64,000 nucleotides of DNA, from positions 1 through 64,000 of the forward strand of contig JALJPB010000009.1 in the NCBI GenBank assembly GCA_022969175.1, in the 5' to 3' direction. Position numbers and translations under genes: made by a program. This document shows, piece after piece, positions 8,389-17,208 of this stretch (position 1 is its first letter; each line of letters begins with the position of its first letter). Under the pieces are notes generated by a model. That model was given only the letters and a program-made list of their open reading frames with translations. It did no database searches and was not told the origin of the DNA. The stretch comes from Colwellia sp. GTDB lineage: Bacteria; Pseudomonadota; Gammaproteobacteria; Enterobacterales; Alteromonadaceae.

Positions 8389-8943
8389 TTATTTCTTACC
8401 TATACGTGTTATTTTCGCAAATTGTGGTTGTTGCTCAAGAATAAGCAACTCAGCTACATCAGGATGAAGCATATTAATGGCATGTTTAACCTGTTCAATC
8501 GCGTTCTTCTCTTCAAGTGATTTGACTGCCGATTTAAGTTGCCTGACTTCTTCAACTAACATGTCTTTGCTACGTGCAATTGGCCCTCGGCTATAAGATT
8601 GTTTTGATTTAAATATGCGTTTATCTTTTAAGTCCGCAAGATCTTTATTTACTTTACCTAAGTAACCAGAGTAATCTTCAGAATATGTTGATGATGTTAT
8701 CAGAGTAGAGATTGCAATGTCGATAGCCCTTGCAACCTCTCTCGCAGCAATATGATAGGTCTTTTTAGTTTTAAAGTGAGTTAGCTTGGAATGCTTGTTA
8801 ATATACAAAATTCTTTCGCCTTTCAGTCTCACTGTTGCTCTATAAGCAGAGTATGATGCGTTGTTTTTACTTGCCCATTCGGGCATAAAATCTTCAACCG
8901 CTTTTTTTTCGGATTCATCAGCCAAATCCTTAAAATAGTCCAT
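8389..8943 (-). CDS. Small coiled-coil protein of the recombinase module (TnpC/GmtX-like by position)
   Basis: 184 residues, ATG 8943. A basic N-terminal region is followed by a coiled coil (VEEVRQLKSAVKSLEEKNAIEQVKHAI, about 130-155). It is the last gene of the four-gene recombinase module, 33 nt after the 930-residue gene. Tn554 has a small third protein, TnpC, in the same position. Gamma-Mobile-Trio elements also carry a small third protein. I assign it by position, size and coiled coil, not by a catalytic motif; a DNA-binding or orientation-factor role is inferred. Confidence 0.6.
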   Translation of the reverse strand: MDYFKDLADESEKKAVEDFMPEWASKNNASYSAYRATVRLKGERILYINKHSKLTHFKTKKTYHIAAREVARAIDIAISTLITSSTYSEDYSGYLGKVNKDLADLKDKRIFKSKQSYSRGPIARSKDMLVEEVRQLKSAVKSLEEKNAIEQVKHAINMLHPDVAELLILEQQPQFAKITRIGKK

Positions 8944-8976
8944 AGTTATATCCTACGCTGCTTTTGCATCTTGGTA

Positions 8977-11769
8977 TTAAGTGATTTCGACAAATGATAT
9001 TAGCTGTCCGACTTCAGTGGTCTTAGATGATTGTGTTGCATAAAAATATGAAGCTTTCTTTAAAGCAGCATCATAAGCTTTCAAAATGTTATGTTTTGGA
9101 TTTAACTCAGCAATTCTTTTTCTTGCATTGCCTACAAATGAAATAGAAGGATCAACAAGTGACCTAGGTATATCATTTAGGTGTTCAGAGGAAAGCAAGT
9201 CAATATGCTGCCAGGAAAATTCAATTATGTAATCGATATTTGAGATGTTAGCCATAAAATTAATACAACCGAGACACAGTTCTGGCGTTGCGTTATGAGG
9301 ATTGGCTTTTTCATCTATCGCACATTTAGCAAATTGAGATGTAGATAGTCGGTTGATGCAATATCCCCAAGGGTTAGCCTTTACAGATATAACATCTGTT
9401 GTTGCAATCCTATCAATGATGGCTTCTGCTGCTTGAAATGTTGTTACAGTAGTGTTCTTGAAAAGTCTCTTCAACAGAGTGTGGTACTTTCCGGAGGTCT
9501 TAGAACCTTGATTTCTTAGCCAGTTTTTCATCAAAGAACTTACCAGACTAACCTTTAACTGCTGATGAATATTAACTTCAGCTTTGTTAGCGATATAAGC
9601 AAGCCACATCGACTCGGACACATGCTTGAAATTGCTTCTAATCATCCATCCAGCATCACCATCGAATCTCCTAAAAACAGCCTCTGCCCACATATGTCTA
9701 AAAGAATGCGGTGTCGGATATATGCAGTCAATATATAGGACGGCTGATAGCTCACCATTTAATATTTTAAGATCATCATCTGAGCTTTCAGAAATTCGAT
9801 TGTTTATTTCTTCTGGTATGTTTTCTTTGAACATATTGAGAACTCTTTGATCTATATAATAATCTTTACCCTGAAGGTAAAGTTGGTAATTTTTTAATGC
9901 ATGGCGTTTAACTGAGATACCAGTCTTAGTCTGCATATATGAGACTAATGGAAGTTCATCCTCAACTCTTTTCTTTGTTTCACGAAGCAGTATACTTCCT
10001 TTTGCATATTGCCATTCTGCAGAGTCTTTTTTCTTAGATAATTCATCTACCAATAAAGCCTCTTCCTCCGTTAAATTTTCATGTTTATTATTTAGCTCTT
10101 CAAGTTTATCTATTTCATTAAGTGCTATAAATGGCTTGTAATGATTTGTGAAATTAAACCAGTTTGCAGTTAAAGCATCGGTCAAAATATTCGATGAGAC
10201 TTTTTTGCTAGTAAGCTCATCTGCGATATTATATGTCTCTGAATAAATTGCTGGCTCATCACATTCTGGGTTGTGAAATTTCGATAAAGATCCTATCAAT
10301 TCGTATGTCTTCTGGGTTATTTCACGATCTAAACTTGTTCCTTTTTGTGTTTTAAAAACATGCCAATGGATATTGTGACGATAAGGAAGAGCGTACTGGT
10401 CTATTACATCGTTATTAACAATGTTCGATATAGCTGACTTTGGGAAACCAAACTCACTCTTTCTCCATCCTGTGAATGCAGCAACACAGGATATTCCGGC
10501 TTTCTTTACCTTCCTAACAAAATTAAGAACATCTCTACTCGAATTTCTTTCGTAATACTCGCCGACAAACTGTTTGATATAATAAGCAGTAGGTAGCTCA
10601 GGTTCAGGGACTTCTTTTGACAGTTTAAGAATAATTTTCTTTAAAGTCGTTATAGTTATGTCGAAATTAGAGTTTTTGATAAATTTGTGTAATTCAGGAT
10701 AATCCTTATCATCTAAAATAAAAAAAAGTATATTCCTGAGCCTTTCGACTTCTGCAAGGTGGGTGAGCCTTTCTTCATCAATAGAGATATTAATCATTGA
10801 AGCGACCCTTGTCACTGTTTCATCTTTTAATATGAACTGCTTGACTAATATAGGTCGAATAAAATCTACATATTCTTTTTTTACACGTTGTTGGAGGATG
10901 TCGATCTTTGAACGATCAAAGGTCTTTAAGTGGCGGTTCTCTTTTATATCAACTTGAGTGAGCAATCCGTATATCATAGGAACTGTATTCTTATGAACGG
11001 TGTAACCGACCGTACCGAGAATATCTTCTCTTTTCGAATCTACGTGATTTAATGCAAGGGCTATAGGGTAATTCTCTTCATAGTAATCTTGCAAAAATTC
11101 AATGTAATGCCTACCGTAATCAAAAGTGAGGTTATTAAAAGATCCTCCTGCCATCCAATCTTTATAGGTTATCTCACCGATTGATATAATTTCGAGAGCT
11201 TCCTTAAGGTATTTTACCCCCTTAGTTTCAGATACATTGCTGACTTTAGAAAACTCAACATTATAAAGACTGAGTATATGTGAAATTCGCTGAATAATTT
11301 TTGGCAAGAAGTAACAACTTCGCCCACCTCTTGGGGTTAATCGTTGGATAATCTGAGCATTATTTTTGTCATTTTTGTGCCTCACAACCTTATGCATAAT
11401 GTAGTATGAGTAAATATCAGTTAAGTCTTCTTTTTTTATTACTGAAATATCATTTGTTTGCATATATATAAAGAGCATAAGAACGAAATCTGAATGTTCT
11501 CTTAGTGTTGATGAGGAAGGGCTCTTAGGAAATAAATGAAGCAAAATAAGCTTAATTATCAAGTCCGGAGAAATATCAATATTTTCGAAAAATACAGCAC
11601 TACTTTTCAGTAGCACATCATTACCTTGATGATACAAGGTAAATTCACCCGTTCTTCCTTTTAAATGCCACTCATTCTTAGATAAATCATTATCTATACT
11701 GTTGAATGCATATAGTCTCTCTTGAAGATCTTCAATAATGTTGTAGTCTGCTTTTAATGCGTGTTTCAT
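8977..11769 (-). CDS. Large tyrosine recombinase with C-terminal Cys cluster (TnpB/GmtZ-like)
   Basis: 930 residues. The catalytic residues of a tyrosine recombinase are present late in the protein: R436 in TGWRKSE, H688-S-F-R691-H, H716 in FKHVSES and Y725. The H-to-Tyr spacing of nine is normal for the family. After the catalytic core a Cys-rich segment (GYC...KC...ELCLGC) probably binds zinc, as in Tn554 TnpB. The ATG overlaps the stop of the upstream gene (ATGA), so translation is coupled. It should act with the 399-residue recombinase in excision and integration. Very long for the family; the first 400 residues are of unknown function. Confidence 0.8.
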   Translation of the reverse strand: MKHALKADYNIIEDLQERLYAFNSIDNDLSKNEWHLKGRTGEFTLYHQGNDVLLKSSAVFFENIDISPDLIIKLILLHLFPKSPSSSTLREHSDFVLMLFIYMQTNDISVIKKEDLTDIYSYYIMHKVVRHKNDKNNAQIIQRLTPRGGRSCYFLPKIIQRISHILSLYNVEFSKVSNVSETKGVKYLKEALEIISIGEITYKDWMAGGSFNNLTFDYGRHYIEFLQDYYEENYPIALALNHVDSKREDILGTVGYTVHKNTVPMIYGLLTQVDIKENRHLKTFDRSKIDILQQRVKKEYVDFIRPILVKQFILKDETVTRVASMINISIDEERLTHLAEVERLRNILFFILDDKDYPELHKFIKNSNFDITITTLKKIILKLSKEVPEPELPTAYYIKQFVGEYYERNSSRDVLNFVRKVKKAGISCVAAFTGWRKSEFGFPKSAISNIVNNDVIDQYALPYRHNIHWHVFKTQKGTSLDREITQKTYELIGSLSKFHNPECDEPAIYSETYNIADELTSKKVSSNILTDALTANWFNFTNHYKPFIALNEIDKLEELNNKHENLTEEEALLVDELSKKKDSAEWQYAKGSILLRETKKRVEDELPLVSYMQTKTGISVKRHALKNYQLYLQGKDYYIDQRVLNMFKENIPEEINNRISESSDDDLKILNGELSAVLYIDCIYPTPHSFRHMWAEAVFRRFDGDAGWMIRSNFKHVSESMWLAYIANKAEVNIHQQLKVSLVSSLMKNWLRNQGSKTSGKYHTLLKRLFKNTTVTTFQAAEAIIDRIATTDVISVKANPWGYCINRLSTSQFAKCAIDEKANPHNATPELCLGCINFMANISNIDYIIEFSWQHIDLLSSEHLNDIPRSLVDPSISFVGNARKRIAELNPKHNILKAYDAALKKASYFYATQSSKTTEVGQLISFVEIT

Positions 11770-13874
11770 AGTGACATTCCTGCACGTATTTGATTATCAA
11801 ATAATCTTGGAAGGACTTTTAATTTCTTAAGACGCTCATATTCATTAACTGACTTGCTAACTAATTTGGGCTCAAACTGGCTTAGGCAGTGATGCATCCA
11901 TTCAACATTAATTAATAATGTTTTCTCGAAAAAGTCTCTATTTGCATCCATTAGCTTTTTACCATAGGTGTCTGCCTCATTAATGTAATGAAGCATCGTT
12001 ATTGCAGTTTGCTCATTTTCAAAAACTAAAATATGGTCTTGATCTCGATCTTTCTCTTTTTGTATTGCCTCGCCATATCGATTAACTCTGACATTTTCTG
12101 AGTTTGTGTTTTTGAGCACCTTTGTCATTAATCTCTTCTCAACAGACTCTCTGTCGATAAAGTCTACTACAGGCTTAAGCGCTTTTGACTCTATATCACA
12201 CATGACCATCCTCGTGATCCTACCAACCTGATTCACCCAGTCCTTATTATCATCTGTTAGATATGAGAGTTTTTCAGTATTGGATTGATTCGAATTCTGA
12301 TTAACCAAGTCTTCACTTCGATACATATCACTTCTTGAATAGACACTTGTATTTTTAATGTGCGAAAGCTTAAAAAAGTATGATGGCAATGGCTCTTTAG
12401 ACATCGATACATAATCTTTTCTAGTGATATTTTTAATATCCAAAGCACCTTCGGAACTGTTTTTATCAAGTCTTTCTGAATCATATAAAAATGACATAGC
12501 GTTGATGAATATTTTACCCGCCCTCATCCGTTTAAATTCGATATCCAACCTTGTTTTCATGTCAATGTTGAGCATCAGTAGTTTTGCAAAAACAGCTTGA
12601 AAATGATTGTAGTTGTAGGTTTTATTCTTGTAAAAAGGGTTCACGAAGCTGGTAGCATCGTTTTTACTCATTTTAGTGGAAGTAAATAACTTATCTTGAT
12701 CTAGTGGTAGATTGTTAATGTATGCTAGAGCTGCTCTAGCTATAACGCTAGAGCTTTTAAGTGTAGGTGGTTTATATTTTCTTCCTGCTCTGCCTTTTAG
12801 ATAATCTATTTCAACCTGCCTGACGTTACCTTGAGAGTTTCTTTTGACTGCAATATGTCTTCGGGTTAGTTTGCCAACATCTTTTGGTTGTATAGCAAGT
12901 GATGCACATAAATAAGACATCAAGACCATTTCCGTCTCGTTAACTTTTTCATAAAATTGCAGAGGGTTTAAGAATGGGAAATCACTGTGATTTTTGTATA
13001 GCAAGTTATCATATAGGATTTGGTAGTTATCGCTGCTCTCGCTACACTTTAGAATGGCTTCACCAATCCCTGTCCTGTGTTTATTTAATGAGCACTCTGT
13101 AAGGATAAAGTTTTTAAGTGTGCGTACCTCATTTTCAGGCTTGCTAAGGATTCCTCCTATAAAACGTATGATACGTTTTTGTTTATCTCTGCCACTGGTT
13201 GAATTTGGAATATCACAATAGAGCTTAGTTAAGTCAGGGTGTTCTTCTAATTGTTTTCTAGCCTCCAAAACATAAATAAGCATTGTTCCTACAGTTGCCT
13301 GAAAAGATTTTATTAGTCTCTTGGGACTTTCCAAAAGAAGAAATTGATCACCCATTAATTTTCTTAACCACGGGCTGTTTTCTACAAACCAAGCAGTTAG
13401 AGAGACAGATTCTGTCTCCTCATCTTTGGATGGTACAAAAGCAGACAAAATTAACTGTAATTTTCTCTTTTCCTCCGAAGAAAACCGATTCGAAAATATT
13501 AGCTTTTTAACTACACTATTGATTACTCTACAACTAGTGCTTTGAGGCTTAATACCGTAGGTTTTAACCTCCCAACTTTCAAAAGCTTTTAGAATATTCA
13601 CATTAAGATCTTTAGCTTGATTTATGAATTCAACTATTCTTTGAAATGACTTATTCTTGGGACTTTTTGATTGATGGGCTTTGTAGTCGTCCGTGAAAAA
13701 GTAAAGCTTTATTGTTTTAAGTAGCAATTTGGAAATATCATGATTATTGGTAACTGGATATATAACTTTTCCATCAATCACCAAATTATTTGAATCGGAT
13801 AATAGAGCATTAAATCCATCTTCATCTTCGACATCATCTGATGCATAAGGTATTTTTACTTTTTTTATAGGCAT
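11766..13874 (-). CDS. Recombinase-module protein, probable catalytically degenerate tyrosine recombinase
   Basis: About 702 residues from ATG 13874, which lies one base after the stop codon of the first recombinase with GGGG upstream; a GTG four codons earlier is the alternative. The region LCASLAIQPKDVGKLTRRH aligns in position with recombinase box I but lacks the TGxR arginine. EFKRMRAGKIFINAM stands where HxLRHTFAT is expected and lacks the first His. So it looks like a structural or regulatory paralogue, not an active enzyme. Second gene of the four-gene module; coupled at both ends. This is motif reading by eye; a profile comparison would decide. Confidence 0.65.
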   Translation of the reverse strand: MPIKKVKIPYASDDVEDEDGFNALLSDSNNLVIDGKVIYPVTNNHDISKLLLKTIKLYFFTDDYKAHQSKSPKNKSFQRIVEFINQAKDLNVNILKAFESWEVKTYGIKPQSTSCRVINSVVKKLIFSNRFSSEEKRKLQLILSAFVPSKDEETESVSLTAWFVENSPWLRKLMGDQFLLLESPKRLIKSFQATVGTMLIYVLEARKQLEEHPDLTKLYCDIPNSTSGRDKQKRIIRFIGGILSKPENEVRTLKNFILTECSLNKHRTGIGEAILKCSESSDNYQILYDNLLYKNHSDFPFLNPLQFYEKVNETEMVLMSYLCASLAIQPKDVGKLTRRHIAVKRNSQGNVRQVEIDYLKGRAGRKYKPPTLKSSSVIARAALAYINNLPLDQDKLFTSTKMSKNDATSFVNPFYKNKTYNYNHFQAVFAKLLMLNIDMKTRLDIEFKRMRAGKIFINAMSFLYDSERLDKNSSEGALDIKNITRKDYVSMSKEPLPSYFFKLSHIKNTSVYSRSDMYRSEDLVNQNSNQSNTEKLSYLTDDNKDWVNQVGRITRMVMCDIESKALKPVVDFIDRESVEKRLMTKVLKNTNSENVRVNRYGEAIQKEKDRDQDHILVFENEQTAITMLHYINEADTYGKKLMDANRDFFEKTLLINVEWMHHCLSQFEPKLVSKSVNEYERLKKLKVLPRLFDNQIRAGMSL

Positions 13875-13875
13875 A

Positions 13876-15075
13876 TTATTCCCCACCTTCTACATCTAAC
13901 ATTGTCTCTCTTAACCTGATATACCTTGTTGTGACTTCTGCGGGCTTGCCGTTTTTTCCTAATTTGTGCCCTAATCGTTGCGCAACCTTTATCAGAGCAG
14001 CACTTTGAGAACGGGTTTCTTTTCCTGCCTCATTAATAATCTCGGAATGATAAAGCTCTGTAGCAAAGGTATGACGCAGGTCATGATACGAAAGAGACTG
14101 ATCCATCCAGTCAACCATAGCTCTGTATTTCGCGAAGACGTCAGTCCCTAACCTTCTACTTATGGGCTCACCAAAATACCTTCGATCATCATTTAGTAAT
14201 AATGCATCAGGATCACCTTTATCAATAATTTTGCTCAGCACAGCAGCTCTTTCGGTGTAGTAATAGTCTTTCATTGCTTCTAGTAGTTGTCGATCGAAAA
14301 ATATCCAACGAGACCTTTGACCTTTTGTATATCTACCATGAAGCCAGTATTTGAACGTATTTATGTGAGACTTTTCTGGATCATCTAATTGTTTAAATAG
14401 GTCTAACAAGTAACCTTTCTCTTTATTTTTGTACTTTAGAAGAAGCCCTGTATTTTCTTTTGTTCTCATTCCAACTTCAAAGCCATTCCTTAAAATTAAT
14501 CGGTCTCTCTTGTTCGTACATTTATTTAAGAGTGAGATTCTTTCTTCTGTGCTTATATAGTTAATTTTATTCTGGCTTCGATTATTATCAAAAGCTTCCT
14601 TTTTTGCTTTTCTTGTGACCTTTATATTTAAAGGATTCACCAACCCTAACTTAGCCACAAAATTGAAGTAGGATTTAATAGATGCCTGATGCACCCCAAG
14701 AGAAGTATCAGTCAATGTTTTAACTAGATGCTTATTGAGATAATCACGAATAAAGCTAGGCTTGAGTAAATAGGTATGATGGACACTAGGAGGTAATTTT
14801 TCGTCTGATTCAGCTTCTATATACTCAAAGAACTTGTAGACATTGCCGATATAACCATCAATTGAGCTATCTGCTATTGGGTCTTCGTATAGCTCTTTAT
14901 ATATTTCACCATTTTTCTCGTATTCACGATATTTGATTACTTCTCCTGTGTTTTCCAAAAATATCGTATATAGAAGAGGTAAAAGTACAATTGATCCTTC
15001 TTTATCAAAAAACACAGTTAAGTTTTCGAATGTATTTCCACTGATATTTATATTTTTCAGGGTTGTTTTTTTCAT
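13876..15075 (-). CDS. Tyrosine recombinase / integrase (TnpA/GmtY-like), first gene of the module
   Basis: 399 residues with the complete catalytic set: R204 in GMRTKE, H331-D-L-R334-H, H370 in RLGHK and Y385 in TTRYIRLR. The N-terminal part (about 50-150) fits a SAM-like core-binding domain. It leads a leftward four-gene module. Just upstream of its start are four 20-bp tandem repeats that are good candidates for its binding sites. Known for the family: strand exchange through a 3'-phosphotyrosine intermediate, no DDE chemistry. Gene order and the accompanying large recombinases resemble Tn554 and, from memory, the Gamma-Mobile-Trio elements of Vibrio and relatives; the exact family needs a search. 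Confidence 0.9.
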   Translation of the reverse strand: MKKTTLKNINISGNTFENLTVFFDKEGSIVLLPLLYTIFLENTGEVIKYREYEKNGEIYKELYEDPIADSSIDGYIGNVYKFFEYIEAESDEKLPPSVHHTYLLKPSFIRDYLNKHLVKTLTDTSLGVHQASIKSYFNFVAKLGLVNPLNIKVTRKAKKEAFDNNRSQNKINYISTEERISLLNKCTNKRDRLILRNGFEVGMRTKENTGLLLKYKNKEKGYLLDLFKQLDDPEKSHINTFKYWLHGRYTKGQRSRWIFFDRQLLEAMKDYYYTERAAVLSKIIDKGDPDALLLNDDRRYFGEPISRRLGTDVFAKYRAMVDWMDQSLSYHDLRHTFATELYHSEIINEAGKETRSQSAALIKVAQRLGHKLGKNGKPAEVTTRYIRLRETMLDVEGGE

Positions 15076-15133
15076 TTATTTCATCAATTAATTACTTATA
15101 AATATGTCATGTGCCCAGAGAACAATTGTAGAT

Positions 15134-15213
15134 TCTAAATAAAGTTGGAAACATCTAAATAAAGTTGGAAACATCTAAATAAAGACGGAAACTAACGAAT
15201 AATGTTGGAAACA
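15134..15213. repeat. Four tandem 20-bp repeats at the presumed element end
   Basis: Copies at 15134-15153 and 15154-15173 are identical (TCTAAATAAAGTTGGAAACA). A third at 15174-15193 and a fourth at 15194-15213 are degenerate but keep AATAA and GGAAAC in phase. They lie 58 bp upstream of the first recombinase gene, outside the module, as end-binding repeats would. No CRISPR-like spacers separate them. Confidence 0.8.
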
Positions 15214-15257
15214 AGATATAGCCGTTATCTAATGATTGATGGTAGAAGATTATTCCA

Positions 15258-15404
15258 TTAAAAATCACGAGGGTTTTTGATCCATATTGTTGCTGGGTTT
15301 GTATTATTTAAATCTAAATCAAGCGTAAGACCTTGGTAAAATTTAAATTCGCACTGTTCATCTGAACTTTGATAAATCCACTCTTCGTACTCATACTTTG
15401 ACTC
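15258..15404 (-). pseudogene. Short stop-bounded gene remnant
   Basis: A 48-codon frame with no start codon (begins after TAG 15407-15405, includes YEYEEWIYQSSDEQCEF, ends IKNPRDF) reads like protein but is too short and start-less. It lies immediately outside the tandem repeats, so it may be the 3' remnant of a gene displaced when the element inserted. Family not recognised. Confidence 0.3.
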
Positions 15405-16987
15405 CTAAAATGTAGTTTTTATATTTACTAATATAACAACTACCTATTAATTCACTAGATGTACTGCTGAGAAAGTCTGTTTTAGATCCGTCATACTTTT
15501 TAAAACATGAATTTTTCAGATAAAAAACAGACTAAGAAACCCATTCCTTCGTTAGCGATTATGTAATTATTTAAACGTCGACGGATCCATAAAACGTATT
15601 TTCCTGTAATACACAAAACTGGTGTGGGTTCGAAATAAAATCGAAAACTGGAATTATTATGTTTAGGTACGAAAATATCTTTTAAAAAAATTAAGTTAAC
15701 TTTGATCTATATCGGATACGGCTGAACAACCACATTGAGTTAACAGTCTCCTGATAGCGGACGTTCCTCATAAATTGAAACATATGTTTTTTTGATGGAA
15801 CTTTTTGTCATGGAGTCAATCAGGCTGATAGACAACTAATCCACCACAGCGGTCGTTCGGAGGTTATAGCTTTAGTTTTTCAGCTAGATGTTAATTATTG
15901 CGTCCATTACAAACACTGTCAGACTATAGAGTGCCATCAACTGCTATTCGGTTAATTACCTTCATTTTTACTTTATATTTTAAAGCAGACGTTAGCCATG
16001 TCGACCATAACGATAACTTTGATACGATATAGTTCCTCCATGGATAAAAACAAGGGTATTTTGATGATGATTTCTGTCGATAAGTCTTTAAGCCTGAATC
16101 TGAACTAAGCCATCTAAGCAGTCGTTCGGAGGTTACAGGGTTATTTTTATAGCGAAACGTTAATTATTGCATCCATTATAAACGCTGTCCGGCCCTTTTG
16201 TGCCATAAACCGTTATTCAGTTAATAACCCTTATTTTCAATTTAACTAAGAAAGCAGACGTTAGCTTTTTTACTTTAAATGAAGGATCAGTACGTCTACA
16301 GAGGTGGATGTTATTAGCAAAAAACCAGCCCTTCTAACGTTCCCTTAGATACGAAAGAAGACCTTAGCCTTTGCTTATCTAACGACATTTGAACCGATAC
16401 AAATCAGCCCTGCGTTAGATAATAGAATTGTTCTAAATTTCATCAGAAATCTATAAAGTAAAAAATTCTAATTTGTTAAAAAATAGCAAAGCGGACATTA
16501 GATTAATATGAATTTAGCGATTAAAGTTTTTATGATTCTATGGCGTAATGGGGCACTTACCGCCATAGAAATTAATCTCAAAAGGAGCTAATACTTAATA
16601 GTTTTATTTATCATAACTATCATCAGGTATAGATTTTCTCTGTTTTTATTGGATCAAACACACTTGAAAATAATGTTTTTCTAAATCAATACCAACAATC
16701 ATTATGTGCTTGATGATTCCCCTATCAATTGTAATTAATTTGATTATGCTTTATTTGACGTCAATGAGGAGGTGTGTCTGTCACATTACTTATGGTCATA
16801 GGCATTTACTTTAAATTTGATCTAATCGTGCAGTTCGTTGACTTTAACTACAAACATAGACGTATATTTTCTGATTAATCATTTTTGAATTACGAACTAT
16901 CTAGATAAATCTGGGAACACCAATGATCTTGTCTGACGATACAAACTGAGTAGACTTTTTTTAATTTAAAAAGCTCACATATTTAAT
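15405..16987. other. Gene-free spacer with degenerate tandem duplication
   Basis: No supported gene. It holds two degenerate copies of a segment of about 235 bp (15763-15996 and 16032-16265), period 269 bp. AGCGGACGTT-like motifs recur at about 15756, 15848, 15983, 16117, 16252 and 16491. The sequence looks like relic intergenic DNA between the mobile island and the alginate region. Confidence 0.6.
15763..16265. repeat. Degenerate 269-bp-period tandem repeat
   Basis: GTTCCTC (15763 and 16032), TCGTTCGGAGGTTA (15853 and 16122) and AAAGCAGACGTTAGC at the ends of the units (to 15996 and 16265) recur with a constant 269-bp offset, with diverged sequence between. Both copies are noncoding in all frames. 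Confidence 0.65.
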
Positions 16988-16993
16988 TTGATA

Positions 16994-17134
16994 TTGGTAA
17001 TACTTGTAATGATTATTTTATGTTGGTCAGTTGTGTTTGTGTTAGAGGTAATCGCTGTTTTTGATTTTGGTAACTTGTCGCTTCTGTATTGGTAATGTAA
17101 TTTGGTTGACAATAGAGGACTGACTGGTTAGATT
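16994..17134 (+). promoter_or_regulatory. Promoter and operator of the first TonB receptor
   Basis: TTGACA (17106-17111), 17-bp spacer, TAGATT (17129-17134) is a good sigma-70 promoter. ATTGGTAAT at 17088-17096 and TTGGTTGACAAT at 17102-17113 form a 26-bp block (17088-17113) that recurs with one mismatch at 35679-35704 upstream of PL6. Another TTGGTAATAC lies at 16994-17003. Probably the site of the FadR/GntR-type regulator at 34768. Confidence 0.7.
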
Positions 17135-17208
17135 GTAATCAGCAGGGAATAACTAAATGTTTTTTTCGCTTTTATTATAAAAATATTGAATCATTGGGGA
17201 AATAAAAT

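Noticed and set aside
15134-15213. CRISPR array
   Set aside because: The 20-bp units are contiguous without spacers, and no cas gene is nearby.
15848-16265. Integron attC array
   Set aside because: Motifs ending in CGTTAGC recur regularly, but the core GTTRRRY/RYYYAAC pairs and imperfect palindromes of attC are absent, and no integron integrase is present.
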